From the NCBI RefSeq assembly GCF_019049325.1, contig NZ_JAGMUO010000023.1, forward strand, positions 101,040 to 165,039: a stretch of 64,000 bases of DNA, given 5' to 3'. Position 1 is the stretch's first letter; each line of letters begins with the position of its first letter. The position numbers and the translations under genes are program-made. Shown in pieces: positions 1 through 8,555 of this stretch. The stretch is from Streptomyces sp. AC512_CC834. Lineage in GTDB: Bacteria; Actinomycetota; Actinomycetes; Streptomycetales; Streptomycetaceae. The notes below the pieces were generated by a model, which was not told the DNA's origin, did not search any database, and saw only the letters and a program-made list of their open reading frames with translations.

Positions 1-1
1 C

Positions 2-184
2 AACTCGGTGCGGGAGCTGGGGCAGACCGTGGTGATGGTGACGCACGACCCGGTGGCCGCCGCCTACGCGGACCGGGTGGTCTTCCTCGCGGACGGACGC
101 ATCGTCGACGAGGTGTACGGGCCGACCGCCGACTCGGTCCTTGACCGCATGAAGCAGTTCGACGCCAAGGGCCGCACAAGCTGA
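2..184 (+). CDS. ABC transporter ATP-binding protein, C-terminal 60 residues (5' end outside window)
   Basis: Only the C-terminal end of an ATPase subunit is visible. It shows the H-loop (VVMVTHDP) and the LADGRIVDE strand that follows it in LolD/MacB-type ATPases. It ends DRMKQFDAKGRTS, nearly the same as the end of the complete ATPase at 30085-30873 (DRMKDFDARGRTS), so the two are paralogues. The permease gene starts 74 bp downstream and is the likely partner. The pair would form an ATP-driven complex in the cytoplasmic membrane; its substrate cannot be told from the sequence. Confidence 0.93.
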   Translation, partial: NSVRELGQTVVMVTHDPVAAAYADRVVFLADGRIVDEVYGPTADSVLDRMKQFDAKGRTS

Positions 185-258
185 CGTCCCGCCCGCCGGC
201 CCCGCCCGCCCCGCCCCCCTCGTACTGACTCGTACGTACGTCTGGACTGAGAAGGCCC

Positions 259-2787
259 ATGTTCCGTACCGCCTTGCGCAACGTTTTCGCGCACAAGGCC
301 AGGCTGTTGATGACCGTGCTCGCCGTGATGCTCGGCGTGGCGTTCGTGTCGGGCACCCTGGTCTTCACCAACACCATCTCCGACGCCCTGCAGAACAGCT
401 CCGCCAAGGGCTTCGACCATGTCGACGTCGCCGTCACGACCGAGTACCAGGACGCCGAGGGCGACGAGGTCGGCGAGGCACCCGAGCTGACGCAGGCCTA
501 TCTCGACAAGAGCGCGAAGGTTCCCGGCGCGGCCTCCGCCGTCGGCGTCGTGTCCGGCTTCACCGCCGTCGCCGACAAGGACGGCGACCTGATCGGCGAC
601 GGCTGGAGCACCAAGGGCGGCAACTACTGGGGCGCGAAGGACTCCCGGTACCCGCTCGTCGACGGACACGCCCCCGAGGGCGAGGGCGAGATCCTCATCG
701 ACTCCAAGACCGCCGAGCGCACCGGCTTCGGCGTCGGCGACACCGTCCGGATGTCCGTCGACGGTCCCGTCATCACCCCTAAGGTCGTGGGCGTCTTCAC
801 CACCGACGACGGCAATGTCGCGGCGGGCGGCAGCCTCACCCTGTTCGACACGGCGACCGCGCAGAAGCTGTTCGGCAAGGCCGGCACGTACGACGAGATC
901 GACGTCCGGGCGAAGGCCGGTGTCACGCAGGCCGCGCTGAAGGCGCAGCTTGACGAGGCCCTGCCGAAGGACCTCGTCGAGACCACCACCGGAGAGAAGC
1001 TCGCCGACGACCAGGCGGAGTCGATCGCCTCGTCGATGAGCGGCATGAAGCAGGGGCTGCTGGTCTTCGCCGGCATCGCGCTGTTCGTCGGCACGTTCAT
1101 CATCGCCAACACCTTCACGATGCTGGTCGCCCAGCGCACCAAGGAGCTGGCCCTGATGCGGGCGGTCGGCGCCTCCCGGCGGCAGGTCACGCGGTCGGTG
1201 CTGATCGAGGCGTTCGTGGTGGGCGTCGTCGCCGCGGTGACCGGCCTGCTCGCGGGCATCGGCATCGGCGCCGGGATGCGCTCCCTGATGGGCTCGATGG
1301 GCGCGGTCGTGCCGGACGGGCCGCTGGTCGTCTCGCCGAACACGATCGTCGCAGCCCTCGCGGTCGGCATCCTGGTCACCATGCTGGCGGCGTGGCTGCC
1401 GGGCCGCCGGGCGGCGAAGATCCCGCCGGTCGCCGCGATGAGCAGCGTGCACGCGAAGGCGACGACCAAGTCGCTGGTACTGCGCAACACGCTGGGCGCG
1501 CTGTTCTCGGCAGCCGGCATCGCGGTCGTCCTCGCGGCCACGACGATGGACGGCACGGACGGCCAGGCCCCCATGGGCATGGGCGCGGTGCTGCTGATCA
1601 TCGGCGTGTTCATCCTGACGCCGCTGCTCTCCCGCCCGCTGATCGCCGCCGCGGCACCGGTGCTGCGCCTGTTCGGCGTCTCCGGCAAGCTCGCCCGGCA
1701 GAACTCGGTGCGCAACCCGCGCCGCACCGCCGCGACCGCCTCCGCGCTGATGATCGGCCTCACTCTGATCACCGGCATGACGGTGATGGCGGGCAGCCTG
1801 CAGAAGTCGATCGACAAGATGGCGTCGGCGTCGATCGAGGCCGACTACGTGGTCTCCATGGCCAATGGCAACTATCTCAACCCGGACGTCTCCGAGAAGC
1901 TGGCCAAGGCCGACGGGATCACCGCCATCAGCCCGCTGCGCAACGCGGAGTCCCGCATCGGCGGGGAGACCGAGTACCTCACCGGCGTCAACGGTTCCAC
2001 GATCGGCGAGCTGACCGACCTGAAGGTCGAGCAGGGCGCCTTCGAGGTCGGCGGCACCGATGTCGTCGTGGACACCGACACCGCGAAGGACCACGGCTGG
2101 AAGGCCGGCTCCACCTTCACCGCCTCCTACGAGGACGACAAGAAGCAGCAGCTTACGGTCGCCGGGGTCTACGAGGGCAACGAGATGATCCGCGGCATCA
2201 TGGTGGACCTTCCGACCCTCACCCCGCACCTGTCGGACCCGGTCGACATGCAGGTGATGGTGAAGATGTCCGACGGTGCCTCCTCGGCCTCGAAGGACAG
2301 TCTGACGCAGGCGCTGGACACCAACCCGGCGATCAAGATCCAGGACAAGCAGGACATCTCCAACGAGATCGCGAAGATGTTCACGCTGATGCTGAACATG
2401 CTCTACGGCCTGCTGGCCATGGCGGTGATCGTGGCCGTCCTCGGTGTCATCAACACCCTGGCCATGTCGGTCTTCGAACGCTCCCAGGAGATCGGCATGC
2501 TGCGGGCGATCGGCCTGGACCGCAAGGGCATCAAGCGGATGGTCCGTCTGGAGTCCCTGGTGATCGCCCTGTTCGGCGGAGTGCTCGGCATCGGCCTGGG
2601 CGTGTTCTTCGGCTGGGCGGCCGGTGAACTGATGGGCACCACGATGGCGACCTACGAACTGGTCCTGCCCTGGGGCCGGATGGGCGTCTTCCTGCTGCTG
2701 GCCGCCGTGGTGGGCATCCTCGCGGCCCTGTGGCCGGCCCGCCGCGCGGCCCGCCTGAACATGCTCCAGGCCATCAAGGCCGAATAG
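259..2787 (+). CDS. FtsX-like ABC transporter permease (MacB type)
   Basis: 842 aa. After a short cytoplasmic start (MFRTALRNVFAHKARLL) there is a membrane helix at about residues 15-35, then a large extracytoplasmic MacB-PCD-like domain (about 36-255). An FtsX core of several helices follows (about 265-385), with two more helices around 405-460. A second extracytoplasmic domain (about 520-700) precedes a second FtsX core (about 710-835). Family members do not move substrate through a channel; they pass ATP-driven movements to the outside (mechanotransmission). It has the same architecture as the 27521-30088 protein and shares many stretches with it, such as RTKELALMRAVGASRRQV. The ATG start has a weak GAGAAGG ahead. 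A strong terminator follows the stop. Confidence 0.93.
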   Translation: MFRTALRNVFAHKARLLMTVLAVMLGVAFVSGTLVFTNTISDALQNSSAKGFDHVDVAVTTEYQDAEGDEVGEAPELTQAYLDKSAKVPGAASAVGVVSGFTAVADKDGDLIGDGWSTKGGNYWGAKDSRYPLVDGHAPEGEGEILIDSKTAERTGFGVGDTVRMSVDGPVITPKVVGVFTTDDGNVAAGGSLTLFDTATAQKLFGKAGTYDEIDVRAKAGVTQAALKAQLDEALPKDLVETTTGEKLADDQAESIASSMSGMKQGLLVFAGIALFVGTFIIANTFTMLVAQRTKELALMRAVGASRRQVTRSVLIEAFVVGVVAAVTGLLAGIGIGAGMRSLMGSMGAVVPDGPLVVSPNTIVAALAVGILVTMLAAWLPGRRAAKIPPVAAMSSVHAKATTKSLVLRNTLGALFSAAGIAVVLAATTMDGTDGQAPMGMGAVLLIIGVFILTPLLSRPLIAAAAPVLRLFGVSGKLARQNSVRNPRRTAATASALMIGLTLITGMTVMAGSLQKSIDKMASASIEADYVVSMANGNYLNPDVSEKLAKADGITAISPLRNAESRIGGETEYLTGVNGSTIGELTDLKVEQGAFEVGGTDVVVDTDTAKDHGWKAGSTFTASYEDDKKQQLTVAGVYEGNEMIRGIMVDLPTLTPHLSDPVDMQVMVKMSDGASSASKDSLTQALDTNPAIKIQDKQDISNEIAKMFTLMLNMLYGLLAMAVIVAVLGVINTLAMSVFERSQEIGMLRAIGLDRKGIKRMVRLESLVIALFGGVLGIGLGVFFGWAAGELMGTTMATYELVLPWGRMGVFLLLAAVVGILAALWPARRAARLNMLQAIKAE

Positions 2788-2837
2788 GCCCCAAGCAGTC
2801 GCCCCGTCCGGGGACTGCCCTTCCGGGGACTGCCGTG

Positions 2838-2884
2838 ACGTCGGCCTCCAAGACCTGATCGTGGTCTTGAAGGCCGACGTTTTC
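2838..2884 (+). terminator. Intrinsic terminator after the first ABC permease
   Basis: Arms at 2838-2855 and 2863-2880 pair over 18 bp with one mismatch around a 7-nt loop, and the 3' arm runs into TTTTCGC. It lies 50 bp after the permease stop. The opposite-strand gene (DUF1963) ends at 2934, so it may serve both directions. Confidence 0.85.
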
Positions 2885-2933
2885 GCATGGGAAGCCGCCT
2901 GGAGGGGTGGGCTTTGATCGTTCCTGGCAGGTA

Positions 2934-3773
2934 TTACGGGTTGAACGTCATGGTGGCGTACACCCGGTCGAAGCGTCCTGCCTCCAGGTCCTGCCGAGCG
3001 ATCGACCAGGAGAATTCAGCCCATTCCATGCCGTGGATGTGATGCCACCACTGGGCGAGACACACCCAGTCCTCGGGGCGTATGCCCGTCTCGGATTCCA
3101 GCGACCAGCCCCCTGCCTCCGCTTGTGCTGCCGCCTCCCGTCCGGCCTTCACGGCGGGGTCCTCGTCGTGGTACTCGTCCCTGGCAAATCCGCCGAGCTG
3201 GAGCCCGGGATGATGGACGTCCTTCGGCACCTCCAGCCAGGCGTCGACCAGTTCCGCGGCGTGGGGATGTCCCGGGCCGTGGGCCTCCGAGTGGCAGGGC
3301 AGGGAGACGTCGCGGCTCGAACGCAGCAGACCCTCCGGATAGTCCTTCACGCCGTAGAGGTCGCGGACCGGGTCCCAGGCGATGTGCACTTGGCGTTCCT
3401 CGACGGGCGTACCGGCAGGGATGTGCAGCGCGCTGCCCAGCGATTCCCCTTCGAGGTAGTCGTCGTCGGGGCAGGAGAACAGCAGCAGGTGGCCGTCGGA
3501 CGGCAGGGGGAGGTCTGTCGCGTCCTCGGGCAGCGCGGCGAGATCGATGGTGGCGGCGAGCTTGCACCAGGGGTCGGGGGCGTCGGCGGGGAGCAGCGGG
3601 AGGCCGCCGAGCCGGCCTACGACCGGTCCGTCGCCCCCGAACGATCTCAGTGTCGCGCACGGACGGCCGGTTTCCGTCCACCGCTCGACATCGTCCCGGG
3701 GGATGCCCTTCGCGAGGGCCTTTTCACGGAACTGGCCGAGCTTGTCCAGCATCTCGGGCGTCATGTGGGTCAT
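2934..3773 (-). CDS. DUF1963 (YwqG-like) family protein
   Basis: 279 aa, read from the ATG at 3773 behind a clear AAGGAG. The open frame extends further upstream, but only as high-GC shadow. The middle (GGLPLLPADAPDPWCKLAATI...LLLFSCPDDDY) and the C-terminus (WVCLAQWWHHIHGMEWAEF) fit DUF1963, a soluble family related to B. subtilis YwqG with no firmly known activity. It has no signal peptide or membrane segment. It lies downstream of the marR gene on the same strand (57-bp gap) and may be co-transcribed with it. Function unknown. Confidence 0.75.
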   Translation of the reverse strand: MTHMTPEMLDKLGQFREKALAKGIPRDDVERWTETGRPCATLRSFGGDGPVVGRLGGLPLLPADAPDPWCKLAATIDLAALPEDATDLPLPSDGHLLLFSCPDDDYLEGESLGSALHIPAGTPVEERQVHIAWDPVRDLYGVKDYPEGLLRSSRDVSLPCHSEAHGPGHPHAAELVDAWLEVPKDVHHPGLQLGGFARDEYHDEDPAVKAGREAAAQAEAGGWSLESETGIRPEDWVCLAQWWHHIHGMEWAEFSWSIARQDLEAGRFDRVYATMTFNP

Positions 3774-3829
3774 GGATCTCCTTGAGAGCTGGGCCGGTCG
3801 GGCGGTGCCGAGGCGAGTGCGGCCGTGCT

Positions 3830-4303
3830 TCATTCGTCCGACCACCCGGCGCGCGAGCGCAGCCGGTGGAAGATCTCGCCGAGCTGACTGATCTCGTCGG
3901 CGGTGAGGTCGTCGAAGATCAGGCGCCGTACGGCGCGTACATGGCCGGGCGCGGCGCGCGCGATGGCCGCCCGTCCCGTCTCGGTGACGCGGACGAAGGC
4001 GCCACGGCCGTCGTCCGGGCACCCACGCCGGGACACCAGATCCCGTTTCTCCATCCTTGTGACGTGGTGGGACACCCGACTGCGTTCCCACTGCAAGGAG
4101 CTCGCCAGGCCGGACACGCGAGCGCGCCCTTCGGCGGAGTCGGTCAGCACGACGAGCACCTGGTAGTCCGAGGTGGACAGCCCGGCGTCGGCCTGCATCT
4201 CGCGATTGAGCGTGGCCAGCAACTCCGCGTTGAGGCCCATCCACTGCCGCCACATGCGCTGCTCGTCGTCGTTCAGCCACGGGATGTCATTCGTTTCAGC
4301 CAC
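3830..4303 (-). CDS. MarR-family transcriptional regulator
   Basis: 157 aa from the GTG at 4303. The winged-helix region reads LSTSDYQVLVVLTDS...VSGLASSLQWERSRVSHHVTRMEKRDLVSRRGCPDDGRGAFVRVTETG, with the recognition helix around SRVSHHVTRM and the basic wing DDGRG. The upstream ATG at 4351 was rejected because it would put the repeated operator inside the gene. A -10-like TACAGT (minus strand, 4310-4315) lies 6 nt before the GTG, so the mRNA may be leaderless. It is divergent from the flavin oxidoreductase operon at 4390 and probably represses both units through the repeats at 4321-4368. Confidence 0.9.
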   Translation of the reverse strand: MAETNDIPWLNDDEQRMWRQWMGLNAELLATLNREMQADAGLSTSDYQVLVVLTDSAEGRARVSGLASSLQWERSRVSHHVTRMEKRDLVSRRGCPDDGRGAFVRVTETGRAAIARAAPGHVRAVRRLIFDDLTADEISQLGEIFHRLRSRAGWSDE

Positions 4304-4320
4304 ACGAGCACTGTAGCAGT

Positions 4321-4368
4321 TAGGTGACACGTCATGTATGGTCGAAATCATGTAGGTGACACGTCACC
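4321..4368. promoter_or_regulatory. Paired candidate MarR operators between marR and the oxidoreductase operon
   Basis: The 14-bp sequence TAGGTGACACGTCA occurs at 4321-4334 and 4353-4366, 32 bp apart (about three helical turns). The second copy extends to GGTGACACGTCACC, a perfect 6-bp inverted repeat with a 2-bp spacer; the first copy keeps only part of the right arm. Copy 1 lies just upstream of the marR -10-like TACAGT, and copy 2 lies 22 bp before the ATG of the oxidoreductase gene. The position fits autoregulation plus repression of the divergent operon. Binding by this MarR is inferred. Confidence 0.65.
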
Positions 4369-4389
4369 AACTTGGATGTGAGGACGAGG

Positions 4390-5460
4390 ATGACCCATTC
4401 ATTCGAAGTCGGGGCCATAACCTTCGGGGAGATCAGTCCCGATCTCACGACCGGCAAGCTGATGTCACAACGTGACCGGATGGCCGAAATCGTGGAGCAG
4501 GCGGTCGTCGCCGACGAAGTAGGTCTGGATGTCTACGCTGTCGGTGAGCATCACCGGTCTGATTTCGTCGCTTCGGCTCCGCCGGTCATCTTGGCGGCGG
4601 TGGCCGGACGGACGAAACGCATCCGTCTTACCAGCGGTGTCACCGTGCTGGGCTCGGAGGACCCGGTCCGGGTGTTCCAGAACTTCGCGACCCTGGACCT
4701 GCTCTCCGCCGGCCGAGCCGAAATCATCGTCGGTCGGGGCTCCTTCACCGAGTCGTTTCCCTTGTTCGGCTACGACGCCGCCGACTACGCGGATCTCTAC
4801 CGGGAAAAGCTCGACGCCCTGCTCGCGATCCGCGGCAGCAACCCCGCGGTGTGGCCCGGCGGGCCACGGCACACGCGCGATCTCACCGGGCTCGACATCG
4901 CTCCCCGGCCGGTCGGCGAGTTGCCGATCTGGATCGGCAGCGGAGGAACTCCGGCCTCCGCCATCCGAGCGGGGTCCCTGGGCCTGCCCCTGGCACTCGG
5001 CCTTCTGCTCGGCCCGGTCAGTCAGTTCGTCGACGGGGTGGCGCAGTACCACGAGGCATTCGAGGCACACGGCCATCCACCGGAGACCGCGCGCGTCGGC
5101 ATCACGGCCCACGGCTATGTCGGCGCGACAAGCCAGGGCGCTCGGGACACGATGTATCCGTATTTCAAGGTGGGTATGTTCGAGAACAACCACCAGCGCG
5201 GAGCCGGATTCGCGTTGCCTCGCCACGCGTTCGACGCGCAGGCGACGCCGGGGGGCGGGTTGCTCGTGGGCAGCTCTCAGGAGGTCATCGACAAATTGAT
5301 GACCTACCACGAACTCTACGGAGTGACCCGAGCCCTGTTCCATCTCGGCTACGGGCACATGCCGCAGAAGGAACATCTCGACGCCATCGAGCGTCTCGGC
5401 ACCGAGGTGGCCCCAGTGATGCGGCGTGAGCTGTCCCGCGCCACCGGGAGCCCGGCATGA
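4390..5460 (+). CDS. LLM-class flavin-dependent oxidoreductase (luciferase-like monooxygenase)
   Basis: 356 aa from the ATG at 4390 (AGGACGAGG ahead). The TIM-barrel signs of the bacterial luciferase-like family are present: FGEISP near the start, YAVGEHHRSDFVASAP, ILAAVAGRTKRIRLTSGVTVL, RVFQNFATLDLLSAGRAEIIVGRGSF and PIWIGSGGTPAS. Family members use reduced FMN supplied by a separate reductase to oxygenate a substrate, and the next gene is such a reductase, overlapping by 4 bp (ATGA). First gene of a five-gene unit controlled by the divergent MarR region. Substrate unknown. Confidence 0.9.
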   Translation: MTHSFEVGAITFGEISPDLTTGKLMSQRDRMAEIVEQAVVADEVGLDVYAVGEHHRSDFVASAPPVILAAVAGRTKRIRLTSGVTVLGSEDPVRVFQNFATLDLLSAGRAEIIVGRGSFTESFPLFGYDAADYADLYREKLDALLAIRGSNPAVWPGGPRHTRDLTGLDIAPRPVGELPIWIGSGGTPASAIRAGSLGLPLALGLLLGPVSQFVDGVAQYHEAFEAHGHPPETARVGITAHGYVGATSQGARDTMYPYFKVGMFENNHQRGAGFALPRHAFDAQATPGGGLLVGSSQEVIDKLMTYHELYGVTRALFHLGYGHMPQKEHLDAIERLGTEVAPVMRRELSRATGSPA

Positions 5461-6047
5461 GCCGCATCCCGGGATCCCCGGGACCCCCGAGGTCCCCGAG
5501 ATCCCTGAGAGTCGTCGTGGTCAACGGCAGCCCGAGCGAGCGGTCAAAGACCATGGGGCTCGCCGGGCTCGTCTCGGACCGGCTCGGCGACCTGCTGCCG
5601 ATCGAGCTCCATCGGATCGATGTCTACCGGCTCGGGCACGGCTTCACCGGAGCCACCGCGCGCGAGGACGTCCCGTCCGAGGTCGAGCACGAGATTCGGC
5701 TGGTGGAAGAGGCCGACGTGGTCGTGGCGGCGACGCCGGTGTTTCGAGCGTCGTACTCCGGGATGTTCAAGCATTTCTTCGACTTCGTCGACCAGTACGG
5801 CCTCGCGAACAAACTTGTCATCCTCGTGGCCACCGGGGGAAGCGATCGCCATGCGCTCGTCATCGAGCACGCGCTCCGGCCACTTTTCGGCTTCTTCCAG
5901 GCCGCGGTCGCGCCGGTCGGCTTCTACGCCAACGCGGGCGATTTCGACGGCACCTTGGTCCTCAACGGCGAGGTGTACAGCCGCGTCGAAGTGGGTTTGA
6001 ACGACATCGTGCCGCAGCTCAAGGCACTGGCCGACACCGAACTCTGA
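5457..6047 (+). CDS. NAD(P)H-dependent FMN reductase
   Basis: 196 aa, starting in the ATGA overlap with the monooxygenase gene. The flavodoxin-like fold begins VVVVNGSPSERSKTMGLA (phosphate loop), with ATPVFRASYSGMFKHFFDFVD as the FMN-binding stretch. This is the SsuE/MsuE-type arrangement, in which the reductase feeds FMNH2 to the LLM partner. The first ~15 residues (SRIPGSPGPPRSPRS) are an odd Pro/Ser run coded by a short GC repeat that has no place in the fold. The strict overlap still favours this start. Confidence 0.9.
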   Translation: MSRIPGSPGPPRSPRSLRVVVVNGSPSERSKTMGLAGLVSDRLGDLLPIELHRIDVYRLGHGFTGATAREDVPSEVEHEIRLVEEADVVVAATPVFRASYSGMFKHFFDFVDQYGLANKLVILVATGGSDRHALVIEHALRPLFGFFQAAVAPVGFYANAGDFDGTLVLNGEVYSRVEVGLNDIVPQLKALADTEL

Positions 6048-6121
6048 CGGACGGGTCCCCGTCCCTCGGCCTGTGCCCACCTCTCACCTCTTCACCTCTT
6101 CACCTCCCAAAGGAGCATCCC

Positions 6122-7027
6122 ATGACCACTGTGTTCGTAGCCGGTGCCACCGGTCGTCTGGGCCGCCTGGTCGTCGACAGTCTGCGACGGCGGGACGTCG
6201 AGGTCCGCGCTCTCGTCAGGCCCGGCAACACCGAGGGCCGCAAGGCGTTCGCCCACGACCCGGCCATCAAGATCGTGGAAGGCGACATCCGCGATGCCGG
6301 CGACCGCCTCACCCGCGAACTGGAGGGAGTGGACGTCCTCGTCTCCACTGTCTTCGGGGATGCGGAATCCGTCATCGACGGCCAGGTCAACCTGGTGCGT
6401 GCCGCCGAGAAGGCCGGGGTGGCGCGCTGGATCCCCTCGGACTTCTCCCTCGCCATGGACCGGCTCGACTACGGCGAAAACGACCTCGTCGACCTGCGCA
6501 AGAAGGCCGGCGACCTCACCCGCGGCAGCGCCGTGATCTCCACGCCGATTCTCATCGGCGCCTTCCTCGATGTACTGAACATGCCCTGGTACGGGTGGAT
6601 CGACTGGGAGACCGGCACCTTCAGCTACTGGGGTGACGGTGACCAGCCCGTCGACTTCTCCACCTACGCCGACACTGCCGAATGGACCGCCGAAGCAGTC
6701 CTCGACCCCTCGTCCGCCGGGCGCACGGTGCGGGTCGTCGGGGAAGTCCTGACGCTGAAGGAACTGCACCAGGCCATGGAGCGCGGCTCGGGACGACGGC
6801 TCGAGGCACGGCAGGTGGGCAGCGTCGAGGACCTCGGCGCCGAGATCGAACGCCTCAAGGCGGTGGCCACCGACCCGATGGAATACGTCCTGCTGCAGTA
6901 CACCCGGGCGATGGTCAGCGGGAAGGGGAAGCTCGGCCCGCTCGACAACCACCGCTACCCCGGCATCAAGCCGACCGGCGTCGAAGAGTTCTTCCGGCAG
7001 GCCACGCGCGGACACTCGGCGCCGTGA
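6122..7027 (+). CDS. NmrA-like / isoflavone-reductase-like NAD(P)-binding protein
   Basis: 301 aa; AAAGGAGC lies 7 nt before the ATG. The N-terminus MTTVFVAGATGRLGRLV has the GxxGxxG dinucleotide loop. RALVRPGN and VEGDIRD fit the atypical SDR (NmrA/PCBER) family, as do VSTVFGDAESVIDGQVNLVRAAEKAGVARWIPSDF and the C-terminal EVLTLKELHQAMERGSGR. The YxxxK catalytic pair is not obvious, so it could be a reductase acting on an aromatic or quinone-like substrate or a redox sensor. It is the third gene of the unit, 74 bp after the FMN reductase. Confidence 0.85.
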   Translation: MTTVFVAGATGRLGRLVVDSLRRRDVEVRALVRPGNTEGRKAFAHDPAIKIVEGDIRDAGDRLTRELEGVDVLVSTVFGDAESVIDGQVNLVRAAEKAGVARWIPSDFSLAMDRLDYGENDLVDLRKKAGDLTRGSAVISTPILIGAFLDVLNMPWYGWIDWETGTFSYWGDGDQPVDFSTYADTAEWTAEAVLDPSSAGRTVRVVGEVLTLKELHQAMERGSGRRLEARQVGSVEDLGAEIERLKAVATDPMEYVLLQYTRAMVSGKGKLGPLDNHRYPGIKPTGVEEFFRQATRGHSAP

Positions 7028-7123
7028 TCGTCGCCGTGAACGTACGGAGCGGCCGCCTCGAAGACCGCTCGAAGACCCGTCCGCCGGCCTCGGACCGGCT
7101 CTCCCCGCACTGAAAGGAACTCC

Positions 7124-7918
7124 ATGGATCTGCAACTGTCCGGCCGCGTCGCCGTCGTCACCGGGGCGTCAAGGGGAATCGGCCTGGCCGTCGTCCGCAC
7201 CCTGGCCGAGGAGGGGGCACTCGTCGTGGCCGCCTCACGGACCGCTGCGGCCCAGTGGCCCGACAAGGTGGTGCATGTCGCCGCGGACCTGATGGATCCC
7301 GAGGCGCCCGCGCGGGTGGTGGAGCGGGCGGTGGCGGAGTTCGGCGGGGTGGACATCCTGGTCAACAACGCCGGCGGACCGCCGCCCGGGGTGGAATTTC
7401 CCCGGGTGGGGTTCATGACGTGCGGTGACGCGGACTGGCAGGAGATGTTCGAGTTCAACCTGTTCTCGGTCGTCCGCATGATGCGCGCCGCGGTGCCGGT
7501 CATGGTGGCGCGGGGCGGCGGCTCGATCGTGAACGTCTCCACGGTCCAGGCCAAGCAGCCCAGCGCCATGAACGTCGACTACGGCGCCGCCAAGGCGGCC
7601 GTGCGCAACATGACCAAGGCCGTCTCCCAGGAGTACGGCGCCCAGGGCATCCGCGCGAACACCGTCACCCCCGGTCCCACGCTCAGCGACGTGTGGACCA
7701 GGAAGGGCGGTGCCGCCGATGTGCTCGGCGCCTCCTACGGGACCTCGAAGGAGGACGTCATCGCCCGGGTCGTCCCCGAGGCGCAGGGGCTGATCACCGG
7801 ACGCATGGTGGACGTCCAGGAGATCGCCGACGCGGTCGCCCTGCTGGGCTCCCCCCGCTCGGGCAGCACGACCGGCGCGGACTTCGCCATCGACGCGGGC
7901 TTCCTCAAGGAGATGTAG
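7124..7918 (+). CDS. Short-chain dehydrogenase/reductase (classical SDR)
   Basis: 264 aa; GAAAGGAAC precedes the ATG. It has all classical SDR marks: TGASRGIG (13-20), NNAG (81-84), catalytic Ser139 in VNVSTV, and Tyr153/Lys157 in VDYGAAK. A C-terminal FAIDAGFLKEM closes the fold. It is expected to be an NAD(P)H-dependent alcohol/ketone oxidoreductase in the cytoplasm. It shares an orientation and short gaps with the monooxygenase, reductase and NmrA-like genes, which suggests successive redox steps on one small molecule. The substrate cannot be deduced. Confidence 0.92.
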   Translation: MDLQLSGRVAVVTGASRGIGLAVVRTLAEEGALVVAASRTAAAQWPDKVVHVAADLMDPEAPARVVERAVAEFGGVDILVNNAGGPPPGVEFPRVGFMTCGDADWQEMFEFNLFSVVRMMRAAVPVMVARGGGSIVNVSTVQAKQPSAMNVDYGAAKAAVRNMTKAVSQEYGAQGIRANTVTPGPTLSDVWTRKGGAADVLGASYGTSKEDVIARVVPEAQGLITGRMVDVQEIADAVALLGSPRSGSTTGADFAIDAGFLKEM

Positions 7919-7957
7919 CGCCACTCTCCCGACCACACCCGCAATGCCGAAGACAGA

Positions 7958-7984
7958 ATCCGAAGAGTCCGAAGAATCCGAAGA
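7958..7984 (+). repeat. Three tandem 9-bp units before the hydrolase pseudogene
   Basis: ATCCGAAGA, GTCCGAAGA and ATCCGAAGA follow one another directly. They are AT-richer than the surroundings and lie between the SDR stop and the AGGAAAAGGA ribosome-binding site of the broken hydrolase gene. Confidence 0.8.
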
Positions 7985-7999
7985 GGAAAAGGACAGACG

Positions 8000-8497
8000 A
8001 TGACACGTCGACCTGCCGTTGGTCGTCACCAACGGCCACGACGACGCGCCGTCCGGCCCGCTGTACCCGGAGCTCGCCGACGTCCTGGGCGACCACCCGG
8101 TGATCCGCCGCTCCGAGGGGTTCGACGCCTCTACGACGAGAACTTCGCCGCGGCGGTCGAGGCGACCGGGCGGCGGCGGCTGATCATGGCGGGCATCCAG
8201 ACCGACGTCTGCCTGGCGCTGACCGCCCTGACCGCTCTCGACCGCGGCCACGCGGTGTACACGGTGGTGGACGCCTCCGCCGCCACCACCAAGGAGACGC
8301 ACGACACCGCCGTGCAGCGGCTGATCCAGGCCGGGGCCATACCGACGAACTGGCTGGCCGTCGGCTCCGAACTCCAGCGCTCCTGGACCGAACAGCGGAC
8401 CGCGCCGGCCTTCGCCCAGGTGATCTACGAGCAGCTCAGCTCATGGCGGCACCAGAACGCCCTCACCACGAACGTGAGGGCGAACGCGGCCAAGTAG
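8000..8497 (+). pseudogene. Broken YcaC-like isochorismatase-superfamily hydrolase
   Basis: From about 8129 the frame reads LYDENFAAAVEATGRRRLIMAGIQTDVCLALTALTAL..., the C-terminal half of a YcaC-type cysteine hydrolase, including the catalytic-Cys stretch GIQTDVC. The preceding family segment (VDLPLVVTNGHDDAPSGPLYP... to RRSEGFDA) lies in another frame at 8007-8129, so there is a 1-nt slip near 8130. Everything N-terminal to DLPLVVT, including the first catalytic Asp, is missing, although an ATG with a good RBS (8000) remains. The gene has therefore lost its 5' part internally and is frameshifted. An ORF from 8000 stays open but encodes nonsense before residue 44. Confidence 0.8.
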
Positions 8498-8508
8498 GCG
8501 CAGCGCAG

Positions 8509-8548
8509 CGCTTCGCCCCGCCGACCGTACGATCGGCGGGGCGAAGCG
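8509..8548. terminator. Bidirectional terminator between hydrolase remnant and cfa
   Basis: A perfect 16-bp stem (8509-8524 with 8533-8548) closes an 8-nt loop. It lies between the convergent hydrolase pseudogene and the cfa-like gene, 7 bp before the stop of the latter. No long T-run on either side. Confidence 0.75.
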
Positions 8549-8555
8549 GTCGAGG

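Noticed and set aside
64..2229. 721-codon minus-strand frame opposite the first permease
   Set aside because: Shadow frame. The plus-strand permease has clear membrane helices and family motifs.
5426..6121. Open frame continuous with the NmrA-like gene, giving 533 codons
   Set aside because: It lies over the FMN reductase gene in another frame. The ATG at 6122 has AAAGGAG.
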